Source of the DNA: Paracoccus stylophorae
GTDB taxonomy: Bacteria > Pseudomonadota > Alphaproteobacteria > Rhodobacterales > Rhodobacteraceae
Reading direction: 5' to 3'
Assembly (NCBI RefSeq): GCF_028553765.1
Contig: NZ_CP067134.1
Location: 1,035,001-1,099,000 of the forward strand
Length of the DNA stretch: 64,000 nucleotides
In this document: positions 51,942-61,581 of the stretch, piece after piece
Position numbering within the stretch: position 1 is the first letter of the stretch
Layout of the letters: every line of letters starts with the position of its first letter
Position numbers and translations under genes: made by a program
Notes under the pieces: model-generated
Database searches by the model: none
What the model was told of the DNA's origin: nothing
What the model saw: the letters and a program-made list of their open reading frames with translations, nothing else

Positions 51942-53138
51942 TCAGCCGGCCCTTGCCAATTGCCGTTCGCGGCGCAGCACCCATAGCACCGCCAGCAGCG
52001 ATCCCGCGGCCGAGGCGCACATGATCACCTGCAACGGCGTCGAGCCCGATCCCGGTTGCAGCAGCGCACCGGCCAGCGCGGACAACGCGGCACCGCCCGC
52101 CACCGCCAGCGCACCGCCCAGACCGCTGGCCGTTCCGGCCAGTTCGGGACGCACGCTCATCATGCCGATATTGGTGTTGGGCAGCACCAACCCGTTGCCC
52201 AACCCCATGAAGGCGATGGCGCCGAAAAAGATCAGCGGGGTCATCGCCCCCCACAGCGTCGTCAGCAGCGACAGCGCAAGTGCCGCGAAACAGACGACCG
52301 CGCCGATCAGGATCATCCGGTTCAGCCCGATCTGCGCGGTGTAGCGGCCAGACAGGAAGTTTCCCGTCAGATAGCCAAGCGAGGGGGCGGCAAAGAAGTA
52401 ACCCACCTGCGCCGGCGTCAGGCCGAACACCCGCTCGCCCACGAAGGGCGCACCGCCCAGATAGGCGAAGAAACAGCCCGACGACAGCGTCGCGGCCAGG
52501 CAATAGCCCCAGAACCGGTGCGAGCGCGCAAGGACCGGATAATTCTCGATCTGCCGGCGCATCGGGATGCCGCCGCCGCGCACCGTTTCGCCCATGTCCT
52601 GCCAGGCCAGCGCCAGCGTCATCAGCCCCAGAACGCCCATCATCGCGAAATTGGCGCGCCAGCCGAACGCCTCGTCCAGCACGCCGCCGATCACCGGCGC
52701 CATCATCGGCACCACCGCCATGCCCATCGTGACATAGCCGATCATCGAGGCGGCGCGGGCATCGTCATAGATGTCGCGCACCGCCGCGCGCGACAGCAGC
52801 ATGCAGACCGACACCATCGCCTGGATCATCCGGAACAGCAGGAAGATGGCGACATTCGGCGCGATCAGCGTGCCGACCGTCGCCAGCGCAAAGATCGCCA
52901 GACCGGCCAGCGCGACGGGCCGGCGCCCGAACCGGTCGCTGACCGGACCGGCCAGCAGCTGGATCACCGCGCTGGCGCCGATATAGGCCGACACGGACAG
53001 CTGCATGATCGCGTAATCGACGCCGAAATCGCGCGCCATGCCGGGCAGCGAGGGCAGGAACACATTCATCGACAGCGCGCCCATCCCGGACAGCGCCACC
53101 AATGTCAGCGGGTGCGGCGGCGTCCTAGCGGCCCGCAA
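51942..53138 (-). CDS. MFS drug-resistance transporter, Bcr/CflA type
   Basis: This is a 398-residue protein with 12 predicted membrane helices. The family N-terminus RTPPHPLTLVALSGMGALSMNVFLPSLPGMA is present, as are GPVSDRFGRRPVALAG (loop 2-3) and RDIYDDARAASMIGYVTMGMAVVPMMAPVIGG. It would export toxic compounds by proton antiport. The start is a TTG at 53138; no ATG lies in a suitable position, and the sequence just after the TTG already matches the family, so the TTG is probably close to correct but unproven. dnaB ends 75 bp upstream on the same strand. Confidence 0.85.
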   Translation of the reverse strand: MRAARTPPHPLTLVALSGMGALSMNVFLPSLPGMARDFGVDYAIMQLSVSAYIGASAVIQLLAGPVSDRFGRRPVALAGLAIFALATVGTLIAPNVAIFLLFRMIQAMVSVCMLLSRAAVRDIYDDARAASMIGYVTMGMAVVPMMAPVIGGVLDEAFGWRANFAMMGVLGLMTLALAWQDMGETVRGGGIPMRRQIENYPVLARSHRFWGYCLAATLSSGCFFAYLGGAPFVGERVFGLTPAQVGYFFAAPSLGYLTGNFLSGRYTAQIGLNRMILIGAVVCFAALALSLLTTLWGAMTPLIFFGAIAFMGLGNGLVLPNTNIGMMSVRPELAGTASGLGGALAVAGGAALSALAGALLQPGSGSTPLQVIMCASAAGSLLAVLWVLRRERQLARAG

Positions 53139-53213
53139 CGCACGCGCGCCCCGTCGCCCGCAACCGGGTGCCGTGAGATGTCGGGCCGGACACGGGGAAC
53201 AGTGCCACCTGGC

Positions 53214-54701
53214 TCAGTCCCATTGGCTCTGGCGGTCCCGGGCGAGGTTGCCGAACCGGGTGAACTGCCCCTCGAAGGACAGCTCGATCGTGCCGATGGG
53301 GCCATGGCGCTGCTTGCCCAGGATCACCTCGGCCTTGCCGTGGACCTGTTCCATGATCTGCTGCCATTTGGCCATCGCGTCCAGATCGCTGTCCGAGGGT
53401 TTTTCGCGTTCGCGGTAATATTCCTCGCGGAAGACGAACATGACGATGTCGGCGTCCTGTTCGATCGACCCCGATTCGCGCAGATCGGACAGTTGCGGGC
53501 GCTTGTCCTCGCGGTTCTCGACCTGACGCGACAGCTGCGACAGCGCGATGACGGGGATGTTCAGTTCCTTGGCGACGGCTTTCAGCCCCTGCGTGATCTC
53601 GCTGACCTCGTTGACGCGGCTATCCTTGGCGCTGGCGGCTTTCAGAAGCTGAAGATAGTCCACCATCAGCACGTCCAGCCCGTGCGTGCGCTTCAGCTTG
53701 CGGGCGCGGGCGGCCAACTGGTTGATCGGCAGGGCGGGCGTGTCGTCGATATATAGCGGGCAGTTCTGCAGGGCGTGCGCGGCCTCGACGAAGCGGCGGA
53801 ATTCGGCCTCGTCCATGTTGCCGCTGCGGATGCGCTCGGACGGCACCTCGGCCGCCTCGGACAGAATGCGCGCGGCCAGCTGTTCGGCGGACATTTCCAG
53901 GCTGAAGAACCCGACCACGCCGCCCTCGACCGTGCCCTGGGTGCCGTCGGGACGCTCGCCCGTTTTGTGGGCCTTGGCGATGTTGAAGGCGATATTGGTC
54001 GCCAGCGAGGTTTTCCCCATCGAGGGCCGGCCGGCCAGGATGATCAGATCGGAATTGTTCAGCCCGCCCATCTTGCCGTCCAGATCCACCAGCCCGGTCG
54101 AGATGCCCGACAGCTTGCCGTCGCGCTGATAGGCGGCATTGGCGGCCTGCACCGCGCCGGTCACGGCCTTGAGGAAGGACTGGAACCCCCGCTCGGCCAC
54201 GCCCTGTTCGCCCAGCTTGTAAAGCGTCTGTTCGGCGGCCTTGATCTGTTCCTCGGCGTCGTCGCCCACCTCGACGCTGGAGGCGCGGGCCGAGATGTCC
54301 TGACCCAATCCGATCAGTTCGCGCCGCAGGGCGAATTCGCGGATCATCTGCGCATAGTCGCGCGCCGCATAGGCCGAGATCGCCGCCGCCGCCAGCCGCG
54401 CCAGATAGGGGGCGCCGCCCAGCTCCTTCAGCCCCTCGTCATTCTCCATGAACGCCTTGATGGTGACGGGGCTGGCCAGCGCGTTCTTGCGGATCCGTTC
54501 GGAACAGATCTCGAAGATGCGGGTGTGGACGGGGTGATAGAAATGTTCGGGCTTGATGATCTGGCTGACGCGGTCGAACACGTCGTTATTGGTCAGAAGC
54601 GCGCCCAGCAATTGCTGTTCCGCCTCAAGCGAGAAGGGCACCGCCTGCTTTTCGTCGTCCTGACCTTCCTGTCCCGGAATGATCGCGCGCAAGCTGCTCA
54701 T
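53214..54701 (-). CDS. dnaB: Replicative DNA helicase DnaB
   Basis: This is a 495-residue hexameric 5'-3' helicase at the replication fork. The N-terminal domain (VPFSLEAEQQLLGALLTNND) is followed by a linker and the RecA-like motor: Walker A GRPSMGKT (residues 224-231), FSLEMSAEQLAARILSE, Walker B DVLMVDYLQLL and the conserved PVIALSQLSRQVENREDKRPQLSDLRESGSIEQDAD. No intein is present in the usual insertion sites. The upstream region has the dnaB-pyrE gap of 119 bp on the same strand. Confidence 0.97.
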   Translation of the reverse strand: MSSLRAIIPGQEGQDDEKQAVPFSLEAEQQLLGALLTNNDVFDRVSQIIKPEHFYHPVHTRIFEICSERIRKNALASPVTIKAFMENDEGLKELGGAPYLARLAAAAISAYAARDYAQMIREFALRRELIGLGQDISARASSVEVGDDAEEQIKAAEQTLYKLGEQGVAERGFQSFLKAVTGAVQAANAAYQRDGKLSGISTGLVDLDGKMGGLNNSDLIILAGRPSMGKTSLATNIAFNIAKAHKTGERPDGTQGTVEGGVVGFFSLEMSAEQLAARILSEAAEVPSERIRSGNMDEAEFRRFVEAAHALQNCPLYIDDTPALPINQLAARARKLKRTHGLDVLMVDYLQLLKAASAKDSRVNEVSEITQGLKAVAKELNIPVIALSQLSRQVENREDKRPQLSDLRESGSIEQDADIVMFVFREEYYREREKPSDSDLDAMAKWQQIMEQVHGKAEVILGKQRHGPIGTIELSFEGQFTRFGNLARDRQSQWD

Positions 54702-54820
54702 CTGTTCCCCGTCCCGTCTGTGGTTCCGCCATCCTTCTAGCCCAAGCCGCCGCGCCGGGGAATGCCGTGGCGGCCGAAAACGGTGCGTGAAACTGTGGAC
54801 AGGCTGTGGATAAGCCGGCG

Positions 54821-55492
54821 TCAGCCGTTTGCCGCCTGCCAGCCACGCGGGTCGGTCAGGAAGGTGCGCACCTCGGTCAGCGTCCTGTCGTCAAAGGCTT
54901 GCTGGACCCGCGCCTCTTCCAGCACGTCCCACCAGGTGCAAAGATGATGCAGCCGCACGCCGTGGTCGGACAGGCGCTGCGTCGTTTCAGGGAAGATGCC
55001 GTAATAGAAGATGACGGCGGTGTGGGCGCAGGTCGCGCCGGTGTTGCGGATCGCATCGACAAAGGACAGCTTGCTGCCGCCATCGGTCGTCAGATCCTCG
55101 ACCAGCAGGACGCGCTGACCTTCGGTCATCACGCCCTCGATCCGTGCGTTGCGGCCGTAGCCCTTGGGCTTCTTGCGCACATAGGTCATCGGCAGGCCCA
55201 GACGTTCGGCCACCATCGCGCCGAAGGGGATGCCCGCCGTCTCGCCGCCGGCGACGTTGTCGAACGCCTCGAACCCCGCGTCGCGCAGGACCGTGGCCGC
55301 CAGAAAATCCATCAGCGTCCGGCGCACGCGCGGAAAGCTGATGATGCGGCGGCAATCGACATAGGTCGGCCCCTTCAGGCCCGAGGCATAGGTGAACGGC
55401 GTCTCGGCGTTGAAATCCACCGCCCTGATTTCCAGCAGCATCCGGGCGGTCAGGCGGGCGATTTCCTCGCGCGCGGGAAAGGGCAGGGTCAT
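54821..55492 (-). CDS. pyrE: Orotate phosphoribosyltransferase
   Basis: This is a 223-residue enzyme that joins orotate to PRPP in pyrimidine synthesis. The phosphoribosyltransferase motif [22 protein letters not shown] is present, with [22 protein letters not shown] and [19 protein letters not shown]. The ATG overlaps the pyrC stop (ATGA). Order pyrC-pyrE in one coupled unit gives two steps of the same pathway. Confidence 0.95.
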   Translation of the reverse strand: MTLPFPAREEIARLTARMLLEIRAVDFNAETPFTYASGLKGPTYVDCRRIISFPRVRRTLMDFLAATVLRDAGFEAFDNVAGGETAGIPFGAMVAERLGLPMTYVRKKPKGYGRNARIEGVMTEGQRVLLVEDLTTDGGSKLSFVDAIRNTGATCAHTAVIFYYGIFPETTQRLSDHGVRLHHLCTWWDVLEEARVQQAFDDRTLTEVRTFLTDPRGWQAANG

Positions 55493-56532
55493 GCGTCCTC
55501 CAGATGCCAGAACAGCGGAAATCCGGGATCGAAAAGGGTCACGCTTTCGTCCCCGGCGGCGATCTGGGCCGGATAGGCGGCGGGCGTGTTGCGCCGGGTC
55601 AGGCGCACCCGGTCCTCGTTGGGCGGCATCCCGTAAAAGGACGCGCCGTTCAGGCTGGTGAACGCCTCCAGCCGGTCGAGTGCGTCCTCTTCCTCGAAGA
55701 CATGGGCCAGGATCGACATGGTGTTCGGCGCGGTGAAACAGCCCGCGCAGCCGCAGGGTTGCAGCTTGTCGCGGTCGGGATGGGGGGCGCTGTCGGTGCC
55801 CAGAAAGAACCGCGCCTCGCCCGATGTCGCGGCCTCGCGCAGGGCCAGGCGATGGGTTTCGCGCTTGGCGACGGGCAGGCAGTAATAATGCGGGCGGATG
55901 CCGCCGGCCAGGATGGCGTTGCGATTGATGACCAGATGATGGGTGGTGATCGTGGCGCCCAGATCGTCGCCGCCCGAACGGGCATAGGCGACGCCGTCCG
56001 CGGTGGTGATATGTTCCATCACCACGCGCAGCCCGGGCGTGGCACGGCGCACCGGGTCCAGCACCCGGTCGATGAACACGGCCTCGCGATCGAAGATGTC
56101 CACCTGCGGGTCGGTGACCTCGCCGTGGACGCAAAGAGGGATTTCCGCCTCGGCCATCGCCTCCAGCACCGGGCGGACGCGACCCATGTCGGTCACGCCG
56201 CTGGCGGAATTGGTGGTCGCACCCGCCGGATACAGCTTGACCGCGCGGATGATGCCGTCGCGATGCGCGGCGATCACGTCGGCGGGATCGGTCGTGTCGG
56301 TCAGATACAGCGTCATCTGGGGCCGCAGCGCCGCGCCTTGGGGCAGTGCGGCCATGATCCGGTCGCGATAGGCGGCGGCCTGCGCGCCGGTGACGACCGG
56401 CGGCACCAGGTTGGGCATGACGATCGCCCGGCCGAAGCCGGCCGAATGTCGCGCCACCGCGGACAGCATCGCACCGTCGCGCAGATGAAGATGCCAGTCG
56501 TCCGGACGGCGGATGGTGATGCTGTCGGTCAT
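55489..56532 (-). CDS. pyrC: Dihydroorotase
   Basis: This is a 347-residue class II dihydroorotase that closes carbamoyl-aspartate to dihydroorotate. The first zinc motif [10 protein letters not shown] is near residue 12, the carbamylated lysine lies in [15 protein letters not shown], and downstream [24 protein letters not shown] and [10 protein letters not shown] complete the metal and substrate site. The start MTDSITIRR is the family start. It is the first gene of the pyrC-pyrE unit and divergent from the phasin-like gene; the shared region 56533-56678 is AT-rich and probably holds both promoters. Confidence 0.95.
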   Translation of the reverse strand: MTDSITIRRPDDWHLHLRDGAMLSAVARHSAGFGRAIVMPNLVPPVVTGAQAAAYRDRIMAALPQGAALRPQMTLYLTDTTDPADVIAAHRDGIIRAVKLYPAGATTNSASGVTDMGRVRPVLEAMAEAEIPLCVHGEVTDPQVDIFDREAVFIDRVLDPVRRATPGLRVVMEHITTADGVAYARSGGDDLGATITTHHLVINRNAILAGGIRPHYYCLPVAKRETHRLALREAATSGEARFFLGTDSAPHPDRDKLQPCGCAGCFTAPNTMSILAHVFEEEDALDRLEAFTSLNGASFYGMPPNEDRVRLTRRNTPAAYPAQIAAGDESVTLFDPGFPLFWHLEDA

Positions 56533-56678
56533 GGCCTGCCTCTTGGCATGGCGGCCCGATCTTGCCAAGGGTCACGATTTATTATTGACCAACTGTTCAA
56601 AAGTTTCACTTGCAACCATATCTGCAATGAGGGAAAACGGCATTGTCGGGCTTGGCCCGCGACATCAAGGACAATTTT

Positions 56679-56993
56679 ATGACACAGAAGATCAACCTCA
56701 TCTCGACCGTCGGGGCGCCCTATCGCGTCTGGGCGCAGATGGCCCGGATTGCCTTTGATTCGCAGATGGTTATCGGTTTCCGCATGGCGGGAATGATGGG
56801 CATGATGGCGCAGTCGCCGGGCGAGCCGTTCCGCATGATCGCCGAAAAGCAGGCGGCGGCGTCCGAATCGCTGTTCGCCACGGTGCAGGCCGCCGGGCGC
56901 GGCGTGCGCGCCGATCGTGTGGTGTCGGCCGCGCTTCGCCCCTATGGCAAGCGCACGCGGGCCAATTCGCGCAGGCTGTCGCGCAGCAGCTGA
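56679..56993 (+). CDS. Small phasin-like/uncharacterised protein
   Basis: This is a 104-residue protein without signal peptide or membrane helix. The middle is Met/Ala/Gly-rich and probably helical (RIAFDSQMVIGFRMAGMMGMMAQ), followed by AEKQAAASESLFATVQAAGRG, which resembles the amphipathic helix of small phasins. The tail is basic (PYGKRTRANSRRLSRS). AAGGA lies 8 bases before the ATG. Similar short proteins in this group are sometimes labelled antibiotic ABC transporter; nothing in the sequence supports that label. Association with polyhydroxyalkanoate granules is a guess. Confidence 0.6.
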   Translation: MTQKINLISTVGAPYRVWAQMARIAFDSQMVIGFRMAGMMGMMAQSPGEPFRMIAEKQAAASESLFATVQAAGRGVRADRVVSAALRPYGKRTRANSRRLSRSS

Positions 56994-57019
56994 GCCGTCG
57001 CGCGGCTCAGGGCCGCAGC

Positions 57020-57877
57020 CTAGCGGAACAGCAGCAGCGGCACCTTGCATGACCGGATCATCTGCGTCGTGGTCGATCCGATCATCAGGCTGCGGATGCG
57101 GCTGTGGCCATAGGCGCCCATCACCAGCATGTCGAAACGCTCGGCCTCGACCAGCTGTTTCAGCGCGGCGTCGGGCTGGCCCTCGACCCGGCGCGTCTCA
57201 ACCGACAGGCCGGCATCGCGCAGCACCTGCGCGGCCTGATCCAGCCGCGCCTGCCGGTCCGCGTCCGGTGCGCCGACCGTCACCAGTTCCAGCGCCAGAT
57301 CGCGATACAGCGGACTGCCGGACATGTAATCCACCGCCTTGCGCGACGAATTGCCGCCGTCGAACGCGATCAGCACCTTGTGGATCGGCCGAAAGGCGCG
57401 CGAAGCGACCAGAACGGGTTTCTGGCTGATGCGCACGACCCGTTCCAGATTGGACCCCAGATGGCCCTTGGCGAAATCGGCCGCCTCGCCGCGCTTGCCG
57501 ATCAGGACCACGCGGGTTTCGGGTTGCAGCGCGGCCACCGTCTCGATCAGGTCGCCATGCATCAGCCTTGTGGTGACGCTGGACGCGCCGGCCCCTTCGG
57601 TCAGCGCGCGGGCGTCGTCCAGGATCGCGCGCCCGTGTTCGTTGCCGATCCGTGCGCGGCGTGTATCCAGCTCCGCCAGCTCCTCCAGCAGGCGCGTGCG
57701 CGCGCCCAGGCGGATAGACCCCGACAGGTCCTGCGGCGCGGCCGCGCCCTCGCGTCGGCCCAGCACATGCAGCAACTCGACCGGCGCGCTGGTGCGCTGC
57801 GAGATCCAGGCCGCATGTTCGCAGACCGAGGCCGCGTAAAGCGAGGCATCCACCAGTGCGACGATCTTTTCTGCCAT
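57020..57877 (-). CDS. Tandem universal stress protein
   Basis: This is a 285-residue protein with two Usp domains. The first (residues 1 to about 145) starts EKIVALVDASLYAASVCEHAAW and ends GHLGSNLERVVRISQKPVLV. The second (about 150-285) starts HKVLIAFDGGNSSRKAVDYM and ends with MGAYGHSRIRSLMIGSTTTQMIRSCKVPLL, which keeps the G-2x-G-9x-GST ATP-binding pattern. It lies 14 bp downstream of the SulP gene, so the two are an operon. Usp coupling to a transporter suggests a nucleotide-responsive partner, by inference. Confidence 0.9.
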   Translation of the reverse strand: MAEKIVALVDASLYAASVCEHAAWISQRTSAPVELLHVLGRREGAAAPQDLSGSIRLGARTRLLEELAELDTRRARIGNEHGRAILDDARALTEGAGASSVTTRLMHGDLIETVAALQPETRVVLIGKRGEAADFAKGHLGSNLERVVRISQKPVLVASRAFRPIHKVLIAFDGGNSSRKAVDYMSGSPLYRDLALELVTVGAPDADRQARLDQAAQVLRDAGLSVETRRVEGQPDAALKQLVEAERFDMLVMGAYGHSRIRSLMIGSTTTQMIRSCKVPLLLFR

Positions 57878-57891
57878 CTTCCGTTCCCCCT

Positions 57892-59382
57892 TCAATGCGC
57901 GGCAAGCCGGTCCATCGCATCCGGCTTGTCATGGATGGCAAGCTTGTCGACGATGGTTTCCGATGCCTCGTTCAGTCCGACCAGCTCGACCTCGGCCCCG
58001 TCGCGGCGGAATTTCAGGATAGCCATGTCCAGCGCCTGCACCGAACTTATATCCCAAATATGGGCGCGGCTGACATCGATCACGACCCGCTCCAGCGCCT
58101 CGCGGAAGTCGAAGGCGGCCATGAAATCCTCGACCGAGCCATAGAAAAGCTGCCCCTGCACGACATAGCGCCGCTCGCGCCCGTCGGCCGAGATGGTCGA
58201 GGTCACGCGGAACAGCTGCGCGATCTTGGCGGCAAAGAAGATGCCCGACAACAGCACGCCGACCAGCACGCCGATGGCCAGGTTGTGGGTATAGACCACG
58301 GTGGCCACCGTCGCCAGCATCACCACCGACGAGGATCGCGGATGGGTGCGCAGGTTGCGGATCGAGGACCAGGAAAACGTGCCGATCGACACCATGATCA
58401 TGATCGCGACCAGCGCCGGCATGGGGATGCGGCTGACCAGATCGCCCAGCCCCGTGACCAGGATCAGCAGGAACACGCCCGCCACGAAGCATGACAGCCG
58501 GCCGCGCCCGCCGGATTTCACGTTGATCATCGACTGTCCGATCATTGCGCAGCCCGCCATGCCGCCGATAAAGCCGGTGGCGGTGTTGGCCAGACCCTGA
58601 CCGATACATTCCTGATTGCGGTCGGAGCTTGTGTCGGTCAACTCGTCCACCAGGTTCTGGGTCATCAGGCTTTCCAGCAGCCCGACCACGGCGACGGCCA
58701 CCGAATAGGGCAGGATGATGCGCAGCGTTTCCAGGTTCAGCGGCACGTCGGGGATCAAAAACACCGGCAGCGAGTCGGGCAGCGCGCCCATATCGCCCAC
58801 CGTGCGCACATCCCATCCGAAGATCAGGCTCAGCGCCGTCAGCACGACGATGGTGACCAGCGGCGAGGGGATGCTGCGGGTGATGCGCGGAAACAGATAG
58901 ATGATCGCCAGCCCCGCCGCCACCAGCACGAAGGTCAGCGGCGGCACCTGTCGCGGGTCCAGTTCGGGCAGTTGCGCCATGAAGATCAGGATCGCCAGCG
59001 CGTTCACGAACCCCGTCATCACCGATTTCGACACGAAGCGCATCACGAAGCCCAGCTTCGCGATGCCGCAGCCGATCTGGATCAGCCCGGCCAGCACCGT
59101 CGTCGCCAGCAGGTATTCCAGCCCGTGATCGCGCACCAGGGTCACCATCAGCACCGCCGTCGCCGCCGTCGCGGCCGAGATCATGCCGGGCCGCCCGCCC
59201 GCGATGGCGGTGATGACGGCGATCGAGAAGCTGGCGTAAAGCCCGACCTTGGGATCGACGCCGGCGATGATCGAAAAGGCGATGGCTTCGGGAATCAGCG
59301 CAAGCGCGACCACCAGACCGGACAGCAGATCGGCGCGAACATTGCCGGTCCACTGGCGTTTGTAGGCGTCGAGTGAAAACAT
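57892..59382 (-). CDS. SulP-family anion transporter with STAS domain
   Basis: This is a 496-residue transporter. The membrane part (about residues 15-370) has 12-14 helices and the family start [34 protein letters not shown], plus the [29 protein letters not shown] region. A C-terminal STAS domain is present ([37 protein letters not shown]). Sulfate or bicarbonate are the usual substrates; sequence alone cannot decide. The gene is preceded by a 212-bp leader rich in hairpins and followed by a Usp gene in the same operon. Confidence 0.9.
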   Translation of the reverse strand: MFSLDAYKRQWTGNVRADLLSGLVVALALIPEAIAFSIIAGVDPKVGLYASFSIAVITAIAGGRPGMISAATAATAVLMVTLVRDHGLEYLLATTVLAGLIQIGCGIAKLGFVMRFVSKSVMTGFVNALAILIFMAQLPELDPRQVPPLTFVLVAAGLAIIYLFPRITRSIPSPLVTIVVLTALSLIFGWDVRTVGDMGALPDSLPVFLIPDVPLNLETLRIILPYSVAVAVVGLLESLMTQNLVDELTDTSSDRNQECIGQGLANTATGFIGGMAGCAMIGQSMINVKSGGRGRLSCFVAGVFLLILVTGLGDLVSRIPMPALVAIMIMVSIGTFSWSSIRNLRTHPRSSSVVMLATVATVVYTHNLAIGVLVGVLLSGIFFAAKIAQLFRVTSTISADGRERRYVVQGQLFYGSVEDFMAAFDFREALERVVIDVSRAHIWDISSVQALDMAILKFRRDGAEVELVGLNEASETIVDKLAIHDKPDAMDRLAAH

Positions 59383-59594
59383 GAAATACCCATCCCTGAC
59401 CGGCGGCGGCCCCTGCAACCGGCCTCGGCGTGTTCCTGTGCGTGTCTGTTCGGGTTGTCCGGCGGATCAGCGGCCGGAAGAGCCACCCGGACTTGCACCG
59501 GGTCCATGCGTTGCGCGCCTGATAGGCGGAAATGCCCCCGGATCGCAACCCCGGCCGGGGATTTGCGTCCGGCCTGCGCGCGCAGCCCGTGCCG
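59383..59594 (-). ncRNA. Structured 5' leader of the SulP operon (candidate riboswitch-like element)
   Basis: Several perfect stems lie between trpS and SulP, read on the minus strand. They are the ACCCGG/CCGGGT hairpin with loop TGCAAGT (59485-59503), a GCCT-ATC-AGGC hairpin (59517-59527), and the 12-bp palindrome CCCCGGCCGGGG (59549-59560) flanked by GCAA/TTGC arms. None is followed by a T-run. A conserved RNA called sul1 has been described upstream of alphaproteobacterial sulfate transporters; whether this leader is that motif needs a covariance search. Part of it could simply be the 3' end of the trpS transcript. Confidence 0.4.
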
Positions 59595-60629
59595 TCAGGG
59601 TCGGCTGCGCAAGAGGCCCATGATCTCTTTCGTGCGATCGAGGATCGGGGTCGCGACCTCGTCGGCGCGCGCGGCGCCGTCGCCCAGGATGCGGTCGATC
59701 TCGGCCGGGTCGTCCAGATATTCGGCCATCCGGCGGGTGATCGGCGACAGGGTCTCGACCGCCAGATCGGCCAGCGCCGGCTTGAACGCGCCAAAGCCCT
59801 GACCCTCGAACCGGGTCAGCACCTGATCGGGCGTCTGGTCCGCCAGCGCGGCATAGATGTTGACCAGGTTGCGCGCCTCGGGGCGGTCCTTCAGCCCCTC
59901 GACGCGCCCGGGCAGGGGGTCGGCGTCGGTGCGGGCCTTGCGGATCTTCTGGGCGATGGCGTCGGCGTCGTCGGTCAGGTTGATGCGGCTGGCGTCCGAG
60001 GGGTCGGATTTCGACATCTTGCGGCTGCCGTCGCGCAGCGACATGACGCGCGTCGCCACACCCTCGATCAGCGGTTCGGTCAGCGGAAAATGGTTCACGC
60101 CGTAATCGTGGTTGAACTTGGCGGCGATGTCGCGGGTCAGTTCCAGATGCTGTTTCTGATCCTCGCCCACCGGCACGCCGGTCGCCTGATAGGCCAGGAT
60201 GTCGGCCGCCATCAGCGCCGGATAGGCCAGCAGCCCAAGGCTGGCATTCTCGCTGTTCTTGCCGGCCTTGTCCTTGAACTGGGTCATCCGATACATCCAG
60301 CCAACCCGCGCCACGGTGTTGAAAAGCCACGCCAATTCGGCATGTGCGCTGACCTGGCTTTGATTGAACAGGATGGATTGCGCCGGATCGACGCCCGAGG
60401 CCATGAAGGCGGCGGCGGCCTCGCGGATGCGGCCGCGCAGGATCTGGGGGTCCTGCCAGACGGTGATCGCGTGCAGATCGACGATGCAATAGACCGTCTC
60501 GGCGTCCTTGCCCTGTAACGCCGCAAAGCGTTTCAGCGCGCCGAGATAGTTCCCCAACGTCAGCCCGCCCGAGGGCTGGATGCCCGAGAAGATGCGCGGG
60601 GTGAAGCCCTTGTTGGTCGTCTCGCTCAT
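59595..60629 (-). CDS. trpS: Tryptophanyl-tRNA synthetase
   Basis: This is a 344-residue class I synthetase that charges tRNA-Trp. The HIGH-equivalent motif TLGNYLGAL is near residue 24, preceded by the family string [13 protein letters not shown]. The KMSKS loop is at residues 204-208 ([11 protein letters not shown]). [19 protein letters not shown] is the conserved substrate region. Length is typical. It is divergent from the rhomboid-like gene, with only 75 bp between starts. Confidence 0.97.
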   Translation of the reverse strand: MSETTNKGFTPRIFSGIQPSGGLTLGNYLGALKRFAALQGKDAETVYCIVDLHAITVWQDPQILRGRIREAAAAFMASGVDPAQSILFNQSQVSAHAELAWLFNTVARVGWMYRMTQFKDKAGKNSENASLGLLAYPALMAADILAYQATGVPVGEDQKQHLELTRDIAAKFNHDYGVNHFPLTEPLIEGVATRVMSLRDGSRKMSKSDPSDASRINLTDDADAIAQKIRKARTDADPLPGRVEGLKDRPEARNLVNIYAALADQTPDQVLTRFEGQGFGAFKPALADLAVETLSPITRRMAEYLDDPAEIDRILGDGAARADEVATPILDRTKEIMGLLRSRP

Positions 60630-60704
60630 GTCTGGCCTGCTTGGATTTTCGGTGGCGCTGGCTTAGCTGTTGGCCGCAGCGTCCGCAACCGCGAAGGAAA
60701 CAGC

Positions 60705-61406
60705 ATGCGCGAAGGCCTGAACGAATCGCCCCTGAACCCGTTGCCGCCGGCCGTCTGGCTGCTGGTGCTGCCGATCGTGGCCAGCGAGGCGGTGTTCGGG
60801 CTGGGCCAGCTGGGGCTGATCGGGGGCGCGCAGGGCGTCGGGCTGCGGCTGTCGGGGATGCAGATCGCCGCCTTTGCGCCCGAAATGGTCAGCCGCATGT
60901 GGCAGCTTGGCGTCATCGACTGGGACCAGCTTTACCGCCTGATTACCTTCAGTTTTATTCACAGCTCGCTGACCCATGCGCTGTTCGTTCTGGCCTTCAC
61001 GCTGGCGCTGGGCAACCTTGTCGCGCGCGAGTTCCGGCCCTGGGCGGTGATCGCCCTGTTCCTGGGATCGGCCATCGGCGGGGCGCTGGTCTATACGGCG
61101 GCGATGGCGGTGCTGCCGGGGCGGCCCGCGCCGCTGATCGGCGGGTATCCGGCGGTCTACGGGCTGGTGGGCGCTTTCACCTTTCTTCTGTGGGCAAGGC
61201 TGGGCGCGCTGAACGCCAACCGGATGCGGGCTTTCACGCTGATCGGGATGCTTCTGGTATTCCAGCTTGTCTTCGGGATCGTCTTCGGCGGCGCAGGCTA
61301 TGGCTGGATCGCGGAACTGGCCGGGTTCGCGACGGGTTTCGGGCTGAGCTTTCTGCTGGTCGATGGCGGCGTGGCGCGGGCGTTGCGCCAGATCCGGCAG
61401 CGATAG
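60705..61406 (+). CDS. Rhomboid-fold membrane protein lacking catalytic residues
   Basis: This is a 233-residue protein with six predicted membrane helices and a rhomboid layout. TFSFIHSSLTHALFVLAF aligns with the GlpG region SLMHILFN: His91 is kept but the oxyanion Asn is Val95. The nucleophile motif is LIGGYPAVYGLVGAF, where Tyr148 replaces the catalytic Ser. The position of the second catalytic His is Glu204 (WIAELAGFATG). It is therefore probably not a protease but an iRhom/Derlin-like binding protein, if it is functional. Divergent from trpS. Confidence 0.82.
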   Translation: MREGLNESPLNPLPPAVWLLVLPIVASEAVFGLGQLGLIGGAQGVGLRLSGMQIAAFAPEMVSRMWQLGVIDWDQLYRLITFSFIHSSLTHALFVLAFTLALGNLVAREFRPWAVIALFLGSAIGGALVYTAAMAVLPGRPAPLIGGYPAVYGLVGAFTFLLWARLGALNANRMRAFTLIGMLLVFQLVFGIVFGGAGYGWIAELAGFATGFGLSFLLVDGGVARALRQIRQR

Positions 61407-61469
61407 GGCAACGGGCGCGCGCGTTGCAGGGGCGGTGCGCGCAACGGCTGATGTCGCCAGACGTTGTGA

Positions 61470-61565
61470 GGGCGAGCAAATGCTGGGTTTTCCGCCGCAC
61501 AGGCGATGCACCGGGGCGGCACCGCATGGTCACAGCCTGTACACCGCTTGCGGGCGTTGCGCGGC
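61470..61565 (+). repeat. Dispersed repeat, copy B
   Basis: This matches the reverse complement of 26869-26960 over about 90 bp with small indels. It lies in the 175-bp gap between the convergent rhomboid-like and sulfotransferase-like genes. Like copy A it is intergenic and lacks a ribosome site. The flanking sequence GCGCGCGTTGC is also shared, so the full element may begin near 61418. Confidence 0.7.
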
Positions 61566-61581
61566 TGTCCCGCGCGCCGGG

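Noticed and set aside
56679..56993. Annotation as antibiotic ABC transporter
   Set aside because: There is no Walker motif, no membrane helix and only about 100 residues; the label used for similar short proteins has no support here.
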